This document shows positions 9,007-18,289 of a DNA stretch of 64,000 bases, piece by piece (position 1 is the first letter of the stretch; each line of letters starts with the position of its first letter). The DNA comes from WLWS01 sp965243105 (GTDB lineage Bacteria; Pseudomonadota; Gammaproteobacteria; Eutrophobiales; Eutrophobiaceae), in contig CBDEUC010000003.1 of the NCBI GenBank assembly GCA_965243105.1, positions 1,984,001 to 2,048,000 on the forward strand, in the 5' to 3' direction. A program made the translations under genes and the position numbers. Below the pieces are notes generated by a model. That model was not told where the DNA came from. It searched no databases and saw only the letters and a program-made list of their open reading frames with translations.

Positions 9007-11196
9007 TTGTACAAGCTCGCGCCTTATTACCAATTGACCGCAGCATTGTTGTCAGCTTTCCTTTTCGCGTCCTGCGGCGATCCCGCTGAACCGCAGCAGG
9101 CACCGCAGGTTTCACAAACCCCTGTGACTGTCGAGCCAATGGTAGAAGCGCAGCCAACCGTGTCCATGGCCCTGGATGATGAGAGACTGGTTAACGCGGA
9201 TGTCGAGCTTGATAACTGGTTGACCCATGGGCGTACTTACACCGAACAACGTTTTAGCCCGCTGGCCGAGATCAACGCTGACAACATCGGGCGTCTAAAG
9301 CTGGCATGGCATTATGATTTACCTTCGAAACGAGGTCTTGAAGCGACACCCCTTGTAATTGATGGGCGCATGTATACCACCGGTACCTGGAGTCGAGTTT
9401 ATGCATTAAACGCTGCTACCGGTGAGTTACTGTGGGAATACGATCCGCAGGTGCCGCCACAAAAAGGTGTAGATGCATGTTGCGATGTGGTCAATCGTGG
9501 TCTCGCCGCATGGGGTGACATGGTATACGTGGGCACACTGGATGGGCGACTCATTGCACTGGATATGAATAGTGGTAGCGAACGCTGGTCGGTGCAAACC
9601 ACGCCATCGGATCGGCGCTATACCATCACCGGTGCGCCGCGAATTATTAATGGCAAGGTAATCATAGGCAACGGTGGTGCAGAATTTGACGCGCGTGGTT
9701 TTGTCACGGCTTATGATGCCGCCAGCGGCGACATGGCCTGGCGTTTTTACACTGTACCCGGCGACCCTTCCCAGCCCTTTGAAAACCCTGTTCTTGAGGA
9801 GGCTGTCAAGACCTGGAACGGTGAATGGTGGAAGTACGGTGGCGGCGGCACCGTGTGGGATTCCATCGTTTACGATCCGGATTTAAACCTGGTTTACCTT
9901 GGAGTGGGTAACGGCACGCCATGGAACCAGCGCATAAGGAGTCCGGGTGGTGGAGATAACCTGTTCCTGGCCTCCATAGTCGCACTGAATGCTGATACCG
10001 GTGAGTACGTGTGGCATTACCAGACTGCTCCGGGCGACACCTGGGACTTTACCGCGACTCAGCAAATCATGCTCGCGGATCTGAATGTCAAGGGTGAGAA
10101 CAGGAAGGTATTAATGCAGGCGCCCAAGAACGGGTTTTTCTACATTATTGACAGGACCAATGGCGAGCTTATTTCTGCCGAGCCTTTTGTGGAAGTAAAC
10201 TGGGCAACGCACGTGGACATGGAAACCGGGCGACCGGTCGAAACGGCCAACGCACGCTACCAGGACGGTGAGTTTGCCAGCTCCCCGGCTGCCCCGGGTG
10301 GACATAACTGGCACCCGATGGCCTGGCATCCAGAGACGGGCCTGGTGTACATACCGGCGCAGGATTTGCCCTGGGTATACAAGGAGGTCGAGGAATTCAA
10401 ATTCAGCAAGGCGACAGTGAACTCCGGGCTTGATCCAATCATTGCATCAATGCCGGAAGATCCAAAAGTGCAGAAGCAGGTGTCAGGATTACTGAAGGGC
10501 TTTCTGCTGGCTTGGGATCCAATTAAGCAGGAAGCACGCTGGAAGGTGAAACACCCGGTAGCCTGGAATGGTGGCGCCCTGGCCACGGCGGGTAACCTTG
10601 TTTTCCAGGGTACATCCCACGGAGAGTTTATAGCCTACGCCGCGGACAGTGGTAAGAGACTCTGGGCCCATGACACGCAAACCGCCGTGCTTGCAGGCCC
10701 TGTTAGTTACCGCGTAAATGGAAAACAGTACATCGCAGTGATGGCCGGTTGGGGTACCGCCTTTGGTATCGAGTCGGGTATCGTTGCCAAGTGGGCCGGG
10801 GTACGTGCATTAAATCGCGTGGTTGCCTATACCCTTGATGGTGATGACACCTTGCCGGCACTGGAACCTCTACCAGAACCACCTGAGCCACCGGCGCACA
10901 CGGCGAGCAAGGAAACTGTAGCCGCGGGTAAACTTTTATATCACCAGTATTGCACGCGATGTCATGGTGATGCTGGTATCAGCGCCGGTGTAATTCCTGA
11001 TCTCAGGCATCTTGACAGCGTGACCCATGGGCAGTGGGACGAGATAGTCCTGGGGGGTAGTCGCTATTCAAAGGGAATGCCGCCCTTTGCGGAGTTTCTT
11101 GATAAGCAGGATACCGATGCCATACACGCCTATGTTATCAAGCGTGCCCACGACCCGGAATACCTGCCATCAATGGAAAAGCCCGGGCAGGAATAG
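9007..11196 (+). CDS. PQQ-dependent alcohol dehydrogenase with C-terminal cytochrome c (quinohemoprotein), lipoprotein
   Basis: About 729 residues. From the TTG at 9007, with GGAG nine bases upstream, the protein begins MYKLAPYYQLTAALLSAFLF and ends its signal in ASC, a lipobox with Cys23. A longer GTG start at 8956 is also possible. The body is an eight-bladed PQQ propeller with tryptophan-docking repeats (e.g. ALNAATGELLWEYD, GDTWDFTATQQIMLADL) and the vicinal Cys pair in DACCDV that stacks on PQQ. The C-terminus has a heme c site CTRCH (about 649-653) and axial Met in KGMPPF (about 691). It oxidises alcohols in the periplasm and passes electrons to the heme. No partner cytochrome or PQQ synthesis gene is in the window. 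Confidence 0.92.
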   Translation: MYKLAPYYQLTAALLSAFLFASCGDPAEPQQAPQVSQTPVTVEPMVEAQPTVSMALDDERLVNADVELDNWLTHGRTYTEQRFSPLAEINADNIGRLKLAWHYDLPSKRGLEATPLVIDGRMYTTGTWSRVYALNAATGELLWEYDPQVPPQKGVDACCDVVNRGLAAWGDMVYVGTLDGRLIALDMNSGSERWSVQTTPSDRRYTITGAPRIINGKVIIGNGGAEFDARGFVTAYDAASGDMAWRFYTVPGDPSQPFENPVLEEAVKTWNGEWWKYGGGGTVWDSIVYDPDLNLVYLGVGNGTPWNQRIRSPGGGDNLFLASIVALNADTGEYVWHYQTAPGDTWDFTATQQIMLADLNVKGENRKVLMQAPKNGFFYIIDRTNGELISAEPFVEVNWATHVDMETGRPVETANARYQDGEFASSPAAPGGHNWHPMAWHPETGLVYIPAQDLPWVYKEVEEFKFSKATVNSGLDPIIASMPEDPKVQKQVSGLLKGFLLAWDPIKQEARWKVKHPVAWNGGALATAGNLVFQGTSHGEFIAYAADSGKRLWAHDTQTAVLAGPVSYRVNGKQYIAVMAGWGTAFGIESGIVAKWAGVRALNRVVAYTLDGDDTLPALEPLPEPPEPPAHTASKETVAAGKLLYHQYCTRCHGDAGISAGVIPDLRHLDSVTHGQWDEIVLGGSRYSKGMPPFAEFLDKQDTDAIHAYVIKRAHDPEYLPSMEKPGQE

Positions 11197-11199
11197 TTG

Positions 11200-11613
11200 T
11201 CAGCGACAGGACGCTGGCATCAGTTCAAAAGGCGTGCCGGTGCAGGTCCATGTCACCACGCCATCGCTGGCATCGAGAGACGGTGTGTAACTGAGTGTTA
11301 CTGCAGACGGGAAGCCACTGCCATGGATAGTAAAAACCCCGTTTGCGGATACTGAGCTGGAAGATGACACGTATTGACCCGAAGTATTAATGCTCAAGGT
11401 GGCAGCCGAGTTTGTCAGGGTACTTTCTGTCTGGGCAAACTCGGAAATATCTGTTTTAAGATTGGCACCCGCGAGAATAATTTCCGCAACCTTGGCCCGG
11501 TTTGAATAATTTGAATAGGCTGGCAAGGCGACTGCGGCCAGGATGCCAATGATTGCCACGACGATCATGAGTTCGATCAGGGTGAAGCCTTTCGTCAAGA
11601 TTCGCGCTTCCAT
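11200..11613 (-). CDS. Type IV major pilin-like prepilin
   Basis: A 137-residue type IVa pilin. The short leader MEARILTKG is followed by FTLIELMIVVAIIGILAAVA, with the PilD cleavage site G/F and the conserved Glu5. A C-terminal disulfide loop is likely between Cys in WTCTGTP and PASCR. It has a strong ribosome-binding site (GGAGG) and stands alone, with no pilus assembly genes nearby. It lies tail-to-tail with the PQQ dehydrogenase (three bases apart) and downstream of the leucine operon, separated from it by a probable terminator. It could be the main pilin or an orphan pilin; the middle is rich in Ser/Thr/Ala. Confidence 0.9.
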   Translation of the reverse strand: MEARILTKGFTLIELMIVVAIIGILAAVALPAYSNYSNRAKVAEIILAGANLKTDISEFAQTESTLTNSAATLSINTSGQYVSSSSSVSANGVFTIHGSGFPSAVTLSYTPSLDASDGVVTWTCTGTPFELMPASCR

Positions 11614-11650
11614 AATTCCCTCCGCGATTTATCCGTGTTAACACTCCTGG

Positions 11651-11682
11651 TAATTAAGCACCGTGACAGGTGTGATTGTCAA
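11651..11682 (-). promoter_or_regulatory. Possible sigma70 promoter for the pilin gene
   Basis: On the minus strand a perfect TTGACA (11677-11682) is followed about 17 bases later by GCTTAAT, a poor -10. The start codon of the pilin lies about 40 bases further on. No GG-N10-GC sigma54 signature was found, although pilA genes often use sigma54. Weak evidence. Confidence 0.3.
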
Positions 11683-11689
11683 TCAAGCG

Positions 11690-11722
11690 AAGAAAAAAAC
11701 AGGGCAAAAATCGAATTTTTGC
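11690..11722 (-). terminator. Probable rho-independent terminator of the liu operon
   Basis: An 8-bp perfect inverted repeat, GCAAAAAT / ATTTTTGC (11704-11722, loop of three), is followed on the minus strand by CCTG and a run of seven T. It lies 13 bases beyond the stop of the HMG-CoA lyase gene. The stem is AT-rich and the T run is offset by four bases, so efficiency is uncertain. Confidence 0.45.
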
Positions 11723-11734
11723 GAGGCAGTTGGA

Positions 11735-12628
11735 TTATTTAGAAGCCAGCGATACCCTTGAAGCCGGTTTTCGTTGCAGTGCGTCACTGATAAACCGCCC
11801 GGTTTCAATGAGCATTTCAAGGTTCACTTCCGTGTTTACGCCCAGCCCGTTGAGCATGTAGACAACATCTTCCGTCGCGACATTGCCGCTGGCACCTGCA
11901 GCATAGGGGCAACCACCCAGGCCGGCAACGGAGCTATCAACCACGCTCACACCTGCCTCAAGACAGGAAAAAATATTGGCCAGTGCCTGTCCGTAGGTGT
12001 CATGGAAATGTACCGCGATCCTGTTCATGCCAATCACTGAAGAAACTTTCTCTACCAGTTCCCTGGCCCGTGCAGGTGTACCCGTCCCAATGGTATCGCC
12101 AAGGGAGATTTCATAGCATCCCATTGCCATCAACTTTTCAGCCACCGTGACTACCGCAGAGACGTCGATGTCACCCTCGTAGGGACAGCCTAGTACGCAA
12201 CTGACATAACCCCTGATGCGAATGCCTTTTTCAATTGCCAGGTCGCATACCGGCTGGAAACGCTCCAGGCTTTCGCTGATGGAACAATTAATGTTTTTGT
12301 GAGAAAAAGATTCCGACGCAGCACCAAATATCGCAATTTCATCTACGCCACATGCAATAGCGTTCTCCATTCCCTTCATGTTGGGAACCAGCACGGGGTA
12401 AGTGACATTTTTCTTCCTCGAAATACCCGCCAGCACCTTGTCAGTGTCAGCCATCTGGGGTACCCATTTGGCCGATACAAAGCTGCCTGCCTCGATAGCG
12501 ACCAAGCCTGTCTCGGAAAGTCGATTGATAAGCTCGACTTTTATCTCTGCATCAATACTGTTCATTTCATTTTGAAGACCATCGCGTGGTCCTACCTCGA
12601 CTATTTTCACCTGCGCTGTCACAGTCAC
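11735..12628 (-). CDS. liuE: Hydroxymethylglutaryl-CoA lyase
   Basis: A 297-residue TIM-barrel lyase that splits 3-hydroxy-3-methylglutaryl-CoA into acetoacetate and acetyl-CoA, the last step of leucine breakdown. Motifs: VGPRDGLQNE at the N-terminus (catalytic Arg/Asp), FHDTYGQALAN (metal-binding His pair region is HFHDTYG), and the family signature GLGGCPYAAGASGNVATEDV with the catalytic Cys. It starts at a GTG (12628) whose codon overlaps the stop of the carboxylase alpha gene (GTGA), so the two are translationally coupled. Last gene of the liu operon. Confidence 0.95.
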   Translation of the reverse strand: MTVTAQVKIVEVGPRDGLQNEMNSIDAEIKVELINRLSETGLVAIEAGSFVSAKWVPQMADTDKVLAGISRKKNVTYPVLVPNMKGMENAIACGVDEIAIFGAASESFSHKNINCSISESLERFQPVCDLAIEKGIRIRGYVSCVLGCPYEGDIDVSAVVTVAEKLMAMGCYEISLGDTIGTGTPARARELVEKVSSVIGMNRIAVHFHDTYGQALANIFSCLEAGVSVVDSSVAGLGGCPYAAGASGNVATEDVVYMLNGLGVNTEVNLEMLIETGRFISDALQRKPASRVSLASK

Positions 12629-14634
12629 TTGTTCTCTTCTTTGCTATCGAGCACAAGTAACTCCACGCCCTCGTCGATCATGTCACCTTCGTGGTAATGA
12701 AGCCCGCTGACTACACCGTCTATTGGTGCGGTGATGGTGTGCTCCATTTTCATGGCTTCAAGTATCAACAGGGCTGTCCCTTTTGAAACCGAGTCACCCT
12801 CGCTCACGAGCACCTGCACAACCTTGCCCGGCATGGGAGAAGACAGGCTTCCTGCAGTTGTATCATCTTCCGTGCCCTGTTCACCGCTATCAATTACATT
12901 CAGCTGGAAACTGTTGCCGTTATGAAGAAGCGTGATCTCATTTTCCCTGGTGACCACGGTTACGTGGGTTCGGGTGCCGTCTATGGTTGCAGTCATTTCG
13001 CCGGAGTCATCAAGGCTGCCATCGACTATGATTTTTCGATCAGCCAACTCCAGCTCATAGCCTGCTCCACGATGGTGGACGAGAACAGGGTGCTGGTTGC
13101 TCCTGTCCTCGAGCTGTATTTCTTCACTATTATCGAGATTAGCGCGCCAGCCATGGGTGGAGTGCCAGGGTGAGCCTGTATCGGCTGTTGTAGCCGCGGT
13201 GATAGCAGCCTGCCTGCTCCTTTCAAGCAGGATATAAAGCGCCGCAAGGCAAAGAATATTCTCGCTTACCTGGATATTTCCGGGGAAAAGCTGTTCGTGG
13301 TGACGTTCAATAAAACCGGTATCAAGGTGTGCATCCTGGAAGGCATGGTGAGTCACCAGTGAATAGAGAAAATCAATATTACTGGTGACGCCGACCACCT
13401 GTGTTTCTGTAAGCGCGTTTGCCATGCGTCGAAGACAGCCTTCACGAGTATGATCCCAGACAATCAACTTCGCGATCATGGGGTCATAATGCATGCTCAC
13501 GGTGTCACCCTGTCGCACGCCGGTATCAATTCGAACATGTTGGCTGTCTTTTGGAAATCGAAGATGCGCCAGCAGCCCGGTCGCCGGCAGAAAATCCCTG
13601 TCCGGATCCTCGGCGTAGATCCTTGCTTCGAGTGCGTGACCATTAATCTCCAGGTCTTCCTGCTGCTTCGGCAGCTTTTCACCGAAGGCAACACGAAACT
13701 GCCATTCAACAAGGTCCTCGCCGGTAATTAACTCTGTAACCGGGTGTTCGACCTGCAGGCGCGTGTTCATTTCCATGAAATAAAAGGTGCCATCAGCATC
13801 GACGATGAACTCGACGGTGCCGGCACCCTCGTAATCGATCGCGATGGCAGCCGCGATAGCCGCTTTACCCATTTCCTCCCTGCGTGACTCCAGCATTCCC
13901 GGGGCAGGCGCTTCCTCAAGAACTTTCTGGTGACGTCTCTGAATCGAGCAGTCCCTTTCAAAAAGGTAAACCGCGTTACCATCCTTGTCGCAGAAAACCT
14001 GGATCTCGATATGCCTTGGCTTGACAAGGTACTTTTCAATTAACACGTGGTCATCTGCAAATGACGCCATCGCTTCGCGCCGGGCAGCATCCAGCCCCTC
14101 TTCAAATGACTCGCTCGATTCAACGATGCGCATACCCTTGCCACCGCCACCTGCGGATGCCTTGATCAATACCGGGTAGCCAATCTTCTCTGCCTCGTCT
14201 TTCAAAAATTCACTGGATTGTTCGTCGCCGTGATAACCGGGTACCAGTGGTACTCCCGCATTCTCCATGATTTGCTTGGCCCTGGATTTTGAACCCATTG
14301 CTTCGATGGCATTGACCAGTGGGCCGATGAAAACGATTCCGTTGTCTGCGCAGGCGGAGGCGAAATTTGCATTTTCAGAGAGGAATCCATAGCCGGGATG
14401 TATAGCCTCGGCGCCGGTATCCAGTGCGGCCTGGATAATATTCTCAATTACCAGGTAACTCTGGCTGGCAGGCGCCGCGCCAATCGCGATCGCTTCATCA
14501 GCCATGCTGACATGGCGTGCCACGGCATCTGCCTCGGAATAGACGGCGACGGTTTTTATGCCGAGCTTGTTGGCGGAGCGAATTATACGACAGGCAATTT
14601 CACCCCGGTTTGCAATTAGAATCTTGTTAAACAT
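12625..14634 (-). CDS. liuD: Methylcrotonyl-CoA carboxylase, biotin carboxylase/BCCP (alpha) subunit
   Basis: A 669-residue alpha subunit. Order: biotin carboxylase N-domain from MFNKILIANRGEIACRI; ATP-grasp with KASAGGGGKGMRIV; the carboxylase signature EMNTRLQVEHPVTE; a linker domain; then a C-terminal biotinyl domain with the biotin lysine in EAMKMEH. Start ATG 14634 was chosen because it begins exactly at the conserved MFNKILIANRGE; the longer frame adds unrelated residues. Together with the beta subunit it carboxylates 3-methylcrotonyl-CoA. Position between the hydratase and the HMG-CoA lyase genes fixes the substrate as methylcrotonyl-CoA rather than acetyl- or propionyl-CoA. Confidence 0.95.
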   Translation of the reverse strand: MFNKILIANRGEIACRIIRSANKLGIKTVAVYSEADAVARHVSMADEAIAIGAAPASQSYLVIENIIQAALDTGAEAIHPGYGFLSENANFASACADNGIVFIGPLVNAIEAMGSKSRAKQIMENAGVPLVPGYHGDEQSSEFLKDEAEKIGYPVLIKASAGGGGKGMRIVESSESFEEGLDAARREAMASFADDHVLIEKYLVKPRHIEIQVFCDKDGNAVYLFERDCSIQRRHQKVLEEAPAPGMLESRREEMGKAAIAAAIAIDYEGAGTVEFIVDADGTFYFMEMNTRLQVEHPVTELITGEDLVEWQFRVAFGEKLPKQQEDLEINGHALEARIYAEDPDRDFLPATGLLAHLRFPKDSQHVRIDTGVRQGDTVSMHYDPMIAKLIVWDHTREGCLRRMANALTETQVVGVTSNIDFLYSLVTHHAFQDAHLDTGFIERHHEQLFPGNIQVSENILCLAALYILLERSRQAAITAATTADTGSPWHSTHGWRANLDNSEEIQLEDRSNQHPVLVHHRGAGYELELADRKIIVDGSLDDSGEMTATIDGTRTHVTVVTRENEITLLHNGNSFQLNVIDSGEQGTEDDTTAGSLSSPMPGKVVQVLVSEGDSVSKGTALLILEAMKMEHTITAPIDGVVSGLHYHEGDMIDEGVELLVLDSKEENK

Positions 14635-14650
14635 GCTTATTATGGTGCAG

Positions 14651-15442
14651 TTAGCTGTCCAGCCACGCGGGTTTTCTTTTTTCAAGGAATGCTGCCAGGC
14701 CTTCCTTGCCTTCTTCACTGGCACGAATCTCCGCAATTCGCTCGCTGGTCATTTGTATCAAGCCTTGATTCACCTCCTGGTTTTCTACATCAAACACCAG
14801 TTGCTTGGCAGCCGTTACGGCATCGGCGCTGTTTGCAAGAATCGCCTGCACAAGTTTTTCAATTTCCGCGTCAATGCCATTTTCATCCATGCATTCAGAG
14901 ATCATCCCGAGTTGCAGGGCCCTATGAGCGTCAAAACGTTCTGCTGTCAGGAAGTACCGGCGTGCTGCCTGCGCACCTATTGATTGAATGACATAGGGGC
15001 TAATGGTGGCCGGTATCAGTCCCAGTTTTGCCTCACTGAACGCAAAACTTGCCCTGTCGCTGGCGATGGCTATGTCGCAGCAGCACACGAGGCCCGCACC
15101 ACCCCCCATGGCGGCACCCTGTACCCGGGCAATGGTGGGAAAGGGAAGGTAATTCAATGTATGCAACATTTTTGCAAGCAAGTTTGCATCACGAAGGTTC
15201 TCTTCATGGCTGTAGTTGGCCATGCGTTTCATCCAGTCAAGGTCGGCACCGGCAGAAAAGTTCTTGCCGTTGGAGCGCAATATCATCAGCTTGATCTTTG
15301 CATTACCTGCCAGGGATTCAAATGACCTGGTGAGTTCAGCGATCATGTTCTCATCAAAGGCATTGTGTCTTTCCGGCCTGTCCAGCAGGACGGTGGCAAC
15401 ACCACGTTCGTCAATACTTACCTGTACACTGGTTTCAGTCAT
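14651..15442 (-). CDS. liuC: 3-methylglutaconyl-CoA hydratase (enoyl-CoA hydratase family)
   Basis: A 263-residue crotonase-fold enzyme. It shows NAFDENMIAEL, the oxyanion-hole segment NFSAGADLDWM, and the catalytic loop region VQGAAMGGGAGLVCCCDIAIAS with LGLIPATISPYV. It hydrates 3-methylglutaconyl-CoA to HMG-CoA, joining the carboxylase and lyase steps. It lies 9 bases after the beta subunit gene and 16 bases before the alpha subunit gene. The assignment as LiuC rests on operon position plus family motifs. Confidence 0.93.
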   Translation of the reverse strand: MTETSVQVSIDERGVATVLLDRPERHNAFDENMIAELTRSFESLAGNAKIKLMILRSNGKNFSAGADLDWMKRMANYSHEENLRDANLLAKMLHTLNYLPFPTIARVQGAAMGGGAGLVCCCDIAIASDRASFAFSEAKLGLIPATISPYVIQSIGAQAARRYFLTAERFDAHRALQLGMISECMDENGIDAEIEKLVQAILANSADAVTAAKQLVFDVENQEVNQGLIQMTSERIAEIRASEEGKEGLAAFLEKRKPAWLDS

Positions 15443-15451
15443 ATCGCTTGC

Positions 15452-17059
15452 TCACATTCTAAATACACCAAAGCGGGTCGATTCGATGGGTGCATTGAGG
15501 CTGGCGGAAATTCCGAGACCCAGCACCATGCGAGTGTCAGCCGGATCTATCACACCATCATCCCAGAGCCGCGCACTTGCATAGTAAGGATGCCCCTGGG
15601 TTTCATACTGCTCGCGTATGGGCTTTTTGAAAGCTTCTTCTTCGGCGGCGGGCCAGTCAGCGCCCGATTTTTCAAGGTTATCTTTCTTCACCTGGGCCAG
15701 CACGTTGGCAGCCTGTTCGCCGCCCATTACCGAGATGCGAGCGTTGGGCCACATCCAGAGAAAGCGCGGACTGTAGGCCCTGCCACACATACCATAATTC
15801 CCGGCACCGAAACTACCACCGATGATGACGGTAAATTTTGGGACACTGGTAGTTGCTACCGCGGTGACCAGCTTTGCACCATCCCTGGCAATACCGCCTG
15901 CTTCGTATTTTTTTCCCACCATGAACCCCGTGATGTTTTGCAGGAAAACCAGCGGAATTTTTCTCTGGCTGCACAGCTCAATAAAATGTGCGCCTTTTTG
16001 TGCTGATTCGGAAAACAATATGCCGTTGTTGGCGATGATACCCACCGGGTAGCCAAAAATATGTGCAAAGCCACACACGAGAGTGGTTCCAAAAAGCTGT
16101 TTAAACTCATCAAACTCACTGCCATCAACTATTCGCGAGATCACTTCCCGTACGTCAAAAGGAGTACGAAGATCACCGGGAACAACGCCATAGATTTCTG
16201 CGGGGTCGTATAATGGTTCCATTGGTGAACGCGTTTGCAGTGGGACATGCTTCACCCGGTTGAAGTTTGAAGCAATATGTCGTGCCATGCCCAGGGCATG
16301 GTTGTCATTCAGGGCATAATGGTCGCTTACGCCCGAGGTGCGAGCGTGTACGTCAGCACCGCCAAGTTCCTCTGCTGAAACAACCTCACCAGTTGCCGCT
16401 TTCACCAGGGGAGGTCCGCCGAGAAAAATGGTTCCCTGGTTTTTAACGATAATACTTTCGTCGGACATGGCCGGGACATATGCGCCGCCGGCAGTACATG
16501 AACCCATCACGACGGCGATTTGTGGAATGCCCCTGGCTGACATATTTGCCTGGTTAAAAAAGATCCGGCCAAAGTGGTCGCGATCGGGAAACACATTATC
16601 CTGCTCTGGAAGAAAAGCGCCGCCCGAGTCTACAAGGTAAATACAGGGCAGGTTATTGTTTTCCGCTATCTCCTGTGCGCGCAGGTGTTTTTTTACAGTC
16701 AGGGGAGTGTAGGTGCCTCCCTTGACCGTAGCGTCATTCGCCACGATCACACACTCGTGACCGCTGACGCGACCGATACCGGTGATCATTCCGGCGCCGG
16801 GCATCTCGTCGTTATAAATACCAGTGGCAGCGAGTTGGGAGAATTCGAGAAACGGCGTGCCCGGATCAAGCAGCTTGTTGACCCGGTCCCGCGGCAGCAA
16901 CTTGCCCCGCGAGAGATGTTTCTCCCGGGCTTTCTCGCCGCCTCCAAGTGCAATGTCTGCAACCCTGGTACGAAGGTCACTGACCAGCGCGCGCATATGC
17001 GCACTGTTATTTTGAAACTCTTCCGAGCGGGTATTGAGCTGTGTTTTTAAAGCAGGCAT
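15452..17059 (-). CDS. liuB: Methylcrotonyl-CoA carboxylase, carboxyltransferase (beta) subunit
   Basis: A 535-residue carboxyltransferase with two crotonase-like halves. The N-half has LSRGKLLPRDRVNKLLDPGTPFLE and GIGRVSGHECVIVANDATVKGGTY. The C-half has GIIANNGILFSESAQKGAHF, GFMVGKKYEAGGIARDGAK and IGGSFGAGNYGMCGRAY. Length and motifs match the methylcrotonyl/propionyl beta family. It transfers CO2 from biotin to 3-methylcrotonyl-CoA. Stop and start of neighbours are close (3 bases from the dehydrogenase stop to this start; 9 to the hydratase). Confidence 0.95.
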   Translation of the reverse strand: MPALKTQLNTRSEEFQNNSAHMRALVSDLRTRVADIALGGGEKAREKHLSRGKLLPRDRVNKLLDPGTPFLEFSQLAATGIYNDEMPGAGMITGIGRVSGHECVIVANDATVKGGTYTPLTVKKHLRAQEIAENNNLPCIYLVDSGGAFLPEQDNVFPDRDHFGRIFFNQANMSARGIPQIAVVMGSCTAGGAYVPAMSDESIIVKNQGTIFLGGPPLVKAATGEVVSAEELGGADVHARTSGVSDHYALNDNHALGMARHIASNFNRVKHVPLQTRSPMEPLYDPAEIYGVVPGDLRTPFDVREVISRIVDGSEFDEFKQLFGTTLVCGFAHIFGYPVGIIANNGILFSESAQKGAHFIELCSQRKIPLVFLQNITGFMVGKKYEAGGIARDGAKLVTAVATTSVPKFTVIIGGSFGAGNYGMCGRAYSPRFLWMWPNARISVMGGEQAANVLAQVKKDNLEKSGADWPAAEEEAFKKPIREQYETQGHPYYASARLWDDGVIDPADTRMVLGLGISASLNAPIESTRFGVFRM

Positions 17060-17062
17060 GCT

Positions 17063-18235
17063 TCACATGGACTCGGCGAATAATTCACGCCCTATTAGCA
17101 TGCGGCGAATTTCACTGGTACCTGCGCCAATTTCGTAAAGCTTGGCGTCACGCAGGAAGCGGCCCGTTGGATATTCATTAATGTAACCATTACCACCCAG
17201 TGCCTGGATAGCTTCGAGTGCCATCCACGTGGCTTTCTCAGCAGCATAGAGAATGACTCCGGCTGCATCCTTGCGTGTTGTTTCACCCCTGTCGCAGGCT
17301 TTCGCTACTGCGTAGACATATGCCTTGCATGCGTTCATGGTGGTATACATGTCAGCAAGTTTACCCTGCATCAACTGGAACTCGCCGATGGGTGTATTGA
17401 ACTGCTTGCGCTCGTGTACGTAGGGAACGACCACGTCCATGCAGGCCTGCATGATACCCAGTGGTCCACCGGCGAGGACGGCACGTTCATAATCGAGTCC
17501 GCTCATTAACACGCGCACCCCTTCATTCTCATTGCCGAGGATGTTTTCCAGCGGTACTTCGCAATCTTCAAAAACCAGTTCGCAGGTATTTGAGCCGCGC
17601 ATACCGAGCTTGTCCAGTTTTTGAGCAGTGGAGAAACCCTTGAAGCCCTTTTCTATAATGAAAGCTGTTATGCCTTTGGGGCCCGCATCAGGATCAGTTT
17701 TTGCGTAGACAACCAGTGTTTCTGCATCCGGACCATTGGTTATCCACATCTTGTTTCCATTGAGTAGAAAGTGGTCACCTTTTTTATCCGCGCGCAGGCG
17801 CATGCTCACGACATCGGAGCCAGAGCCCGGCTCACTCATGGCAAGGGCGCCCGGGTGTTCTCCACTGATTAGCCCGGGAAGATACTTCTGCTTTTGCTGC
17901 TCGTTACCATTGCGACGGATCTGGTTTACACATAGATTGGAATGTGCACCGTATGAAAGACCTACTGAAGCCGAAGCCCGGCTGATTTCTTCCATTGTAA
18001 TAACATGCTCCAGGTATCCCATGCCGGCACCGCCGTACTCTTCCTCCACCGTGATGCCCAGCAATCCCATTTCGCCGAGTTTTTCCCAGAGGGGGAGCGG
18101 GAACTCGTTGCGTTCATCGATTTCCTGTGCCTTCGGTGCAATTTCACTGCTGGCAAAGTCATGCACGGACTCGCGAATCATGTCCGCTGTTTCGCCGAGG
18201 TCGAAATTCAGCGAGGGATACAGTGTGTTACTCAT
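17063..18235 (-). CDS. liuA: Isovaleryl-CoA dehydrogenase
   Basis: A 390-residue acyl-CoA dehydrogenase. Family motifs: ALAMSEPGSGSDVVSMRLRA (flavin loop), KMWITNGPDA, and near the C-terminus IQALGGNGYINEYPTGRFLRDAK. The segment LDYERAVLAGGPLG carries the catalytic Glu in the position specific for isovaleryl-CoA dehydrogenases, rather than the C-terminal Glu of short- and medium-chain enzymes. It oxidises isovaleryl-CoA to 3-methylcrotonyl-CoA using FAD and electron-transfer flavoprotein. First enzyme gene of the operon; a LiuR-type palindrome lies 16 bases upstream of its ATG. Confidence 0.95.
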   Translation of the reverse strand: MSNTLYPSLNFDLGETADMIRESVHDFASSEIAPKAQEIDERNEFPLPLWEKLGEMGLLGITVEEEYGGAGMGYLEHVITMEEISRASASVGLSYGAHSNLCVNQIRRNGNEQQKQKYLPGLISGEHPGALAMSEPGSGSDVVSMRLRADKKGDHFLLNGNKMWITNGPDAETLVVYAKTDPDAGPKGITAFIIEKGFKGFSTAQKLDKLGMRGSNTCELVFEDCEVPLENILGNENEGVRVLMSGLDYERAVLAGGPLGIMQACMDVVVPYVHERKQFNTPIGEFQLMQGKLADMYTTMNACKAYVYAVAKACDRGETTRKDAAGVILYAAEKATWMALEAIQALGGNGYINEYPTGRFLRDAKLYEIGAGTSEIRRMLIGRELFAESM

Positions 18236-18251
18236 AGCAATGCCTCAAAAG

Positions 18252-18267
18252 TTAACGTATACGTCAA
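18252..18267. promoter_or_regulatory. LiuR-type operator between liuR and liuA
   Basis: The 16-base near-palindrome TTAACGTATACGTCAA (reverse complement TTGACGTATACGTTAA) lies between the liuR stop and the liuA start. It shares the TTGACGT-ACGT-AA core with the box upstream of liuR. MerR-family LiuR proteins are known to control leucine-catabolism genes in proteobacteria. Placement supports an internal control point for liuA onward. Confidence 0.65.
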
Positions 18268-18289
18268 GTTATTGATAATCCATGCAATA

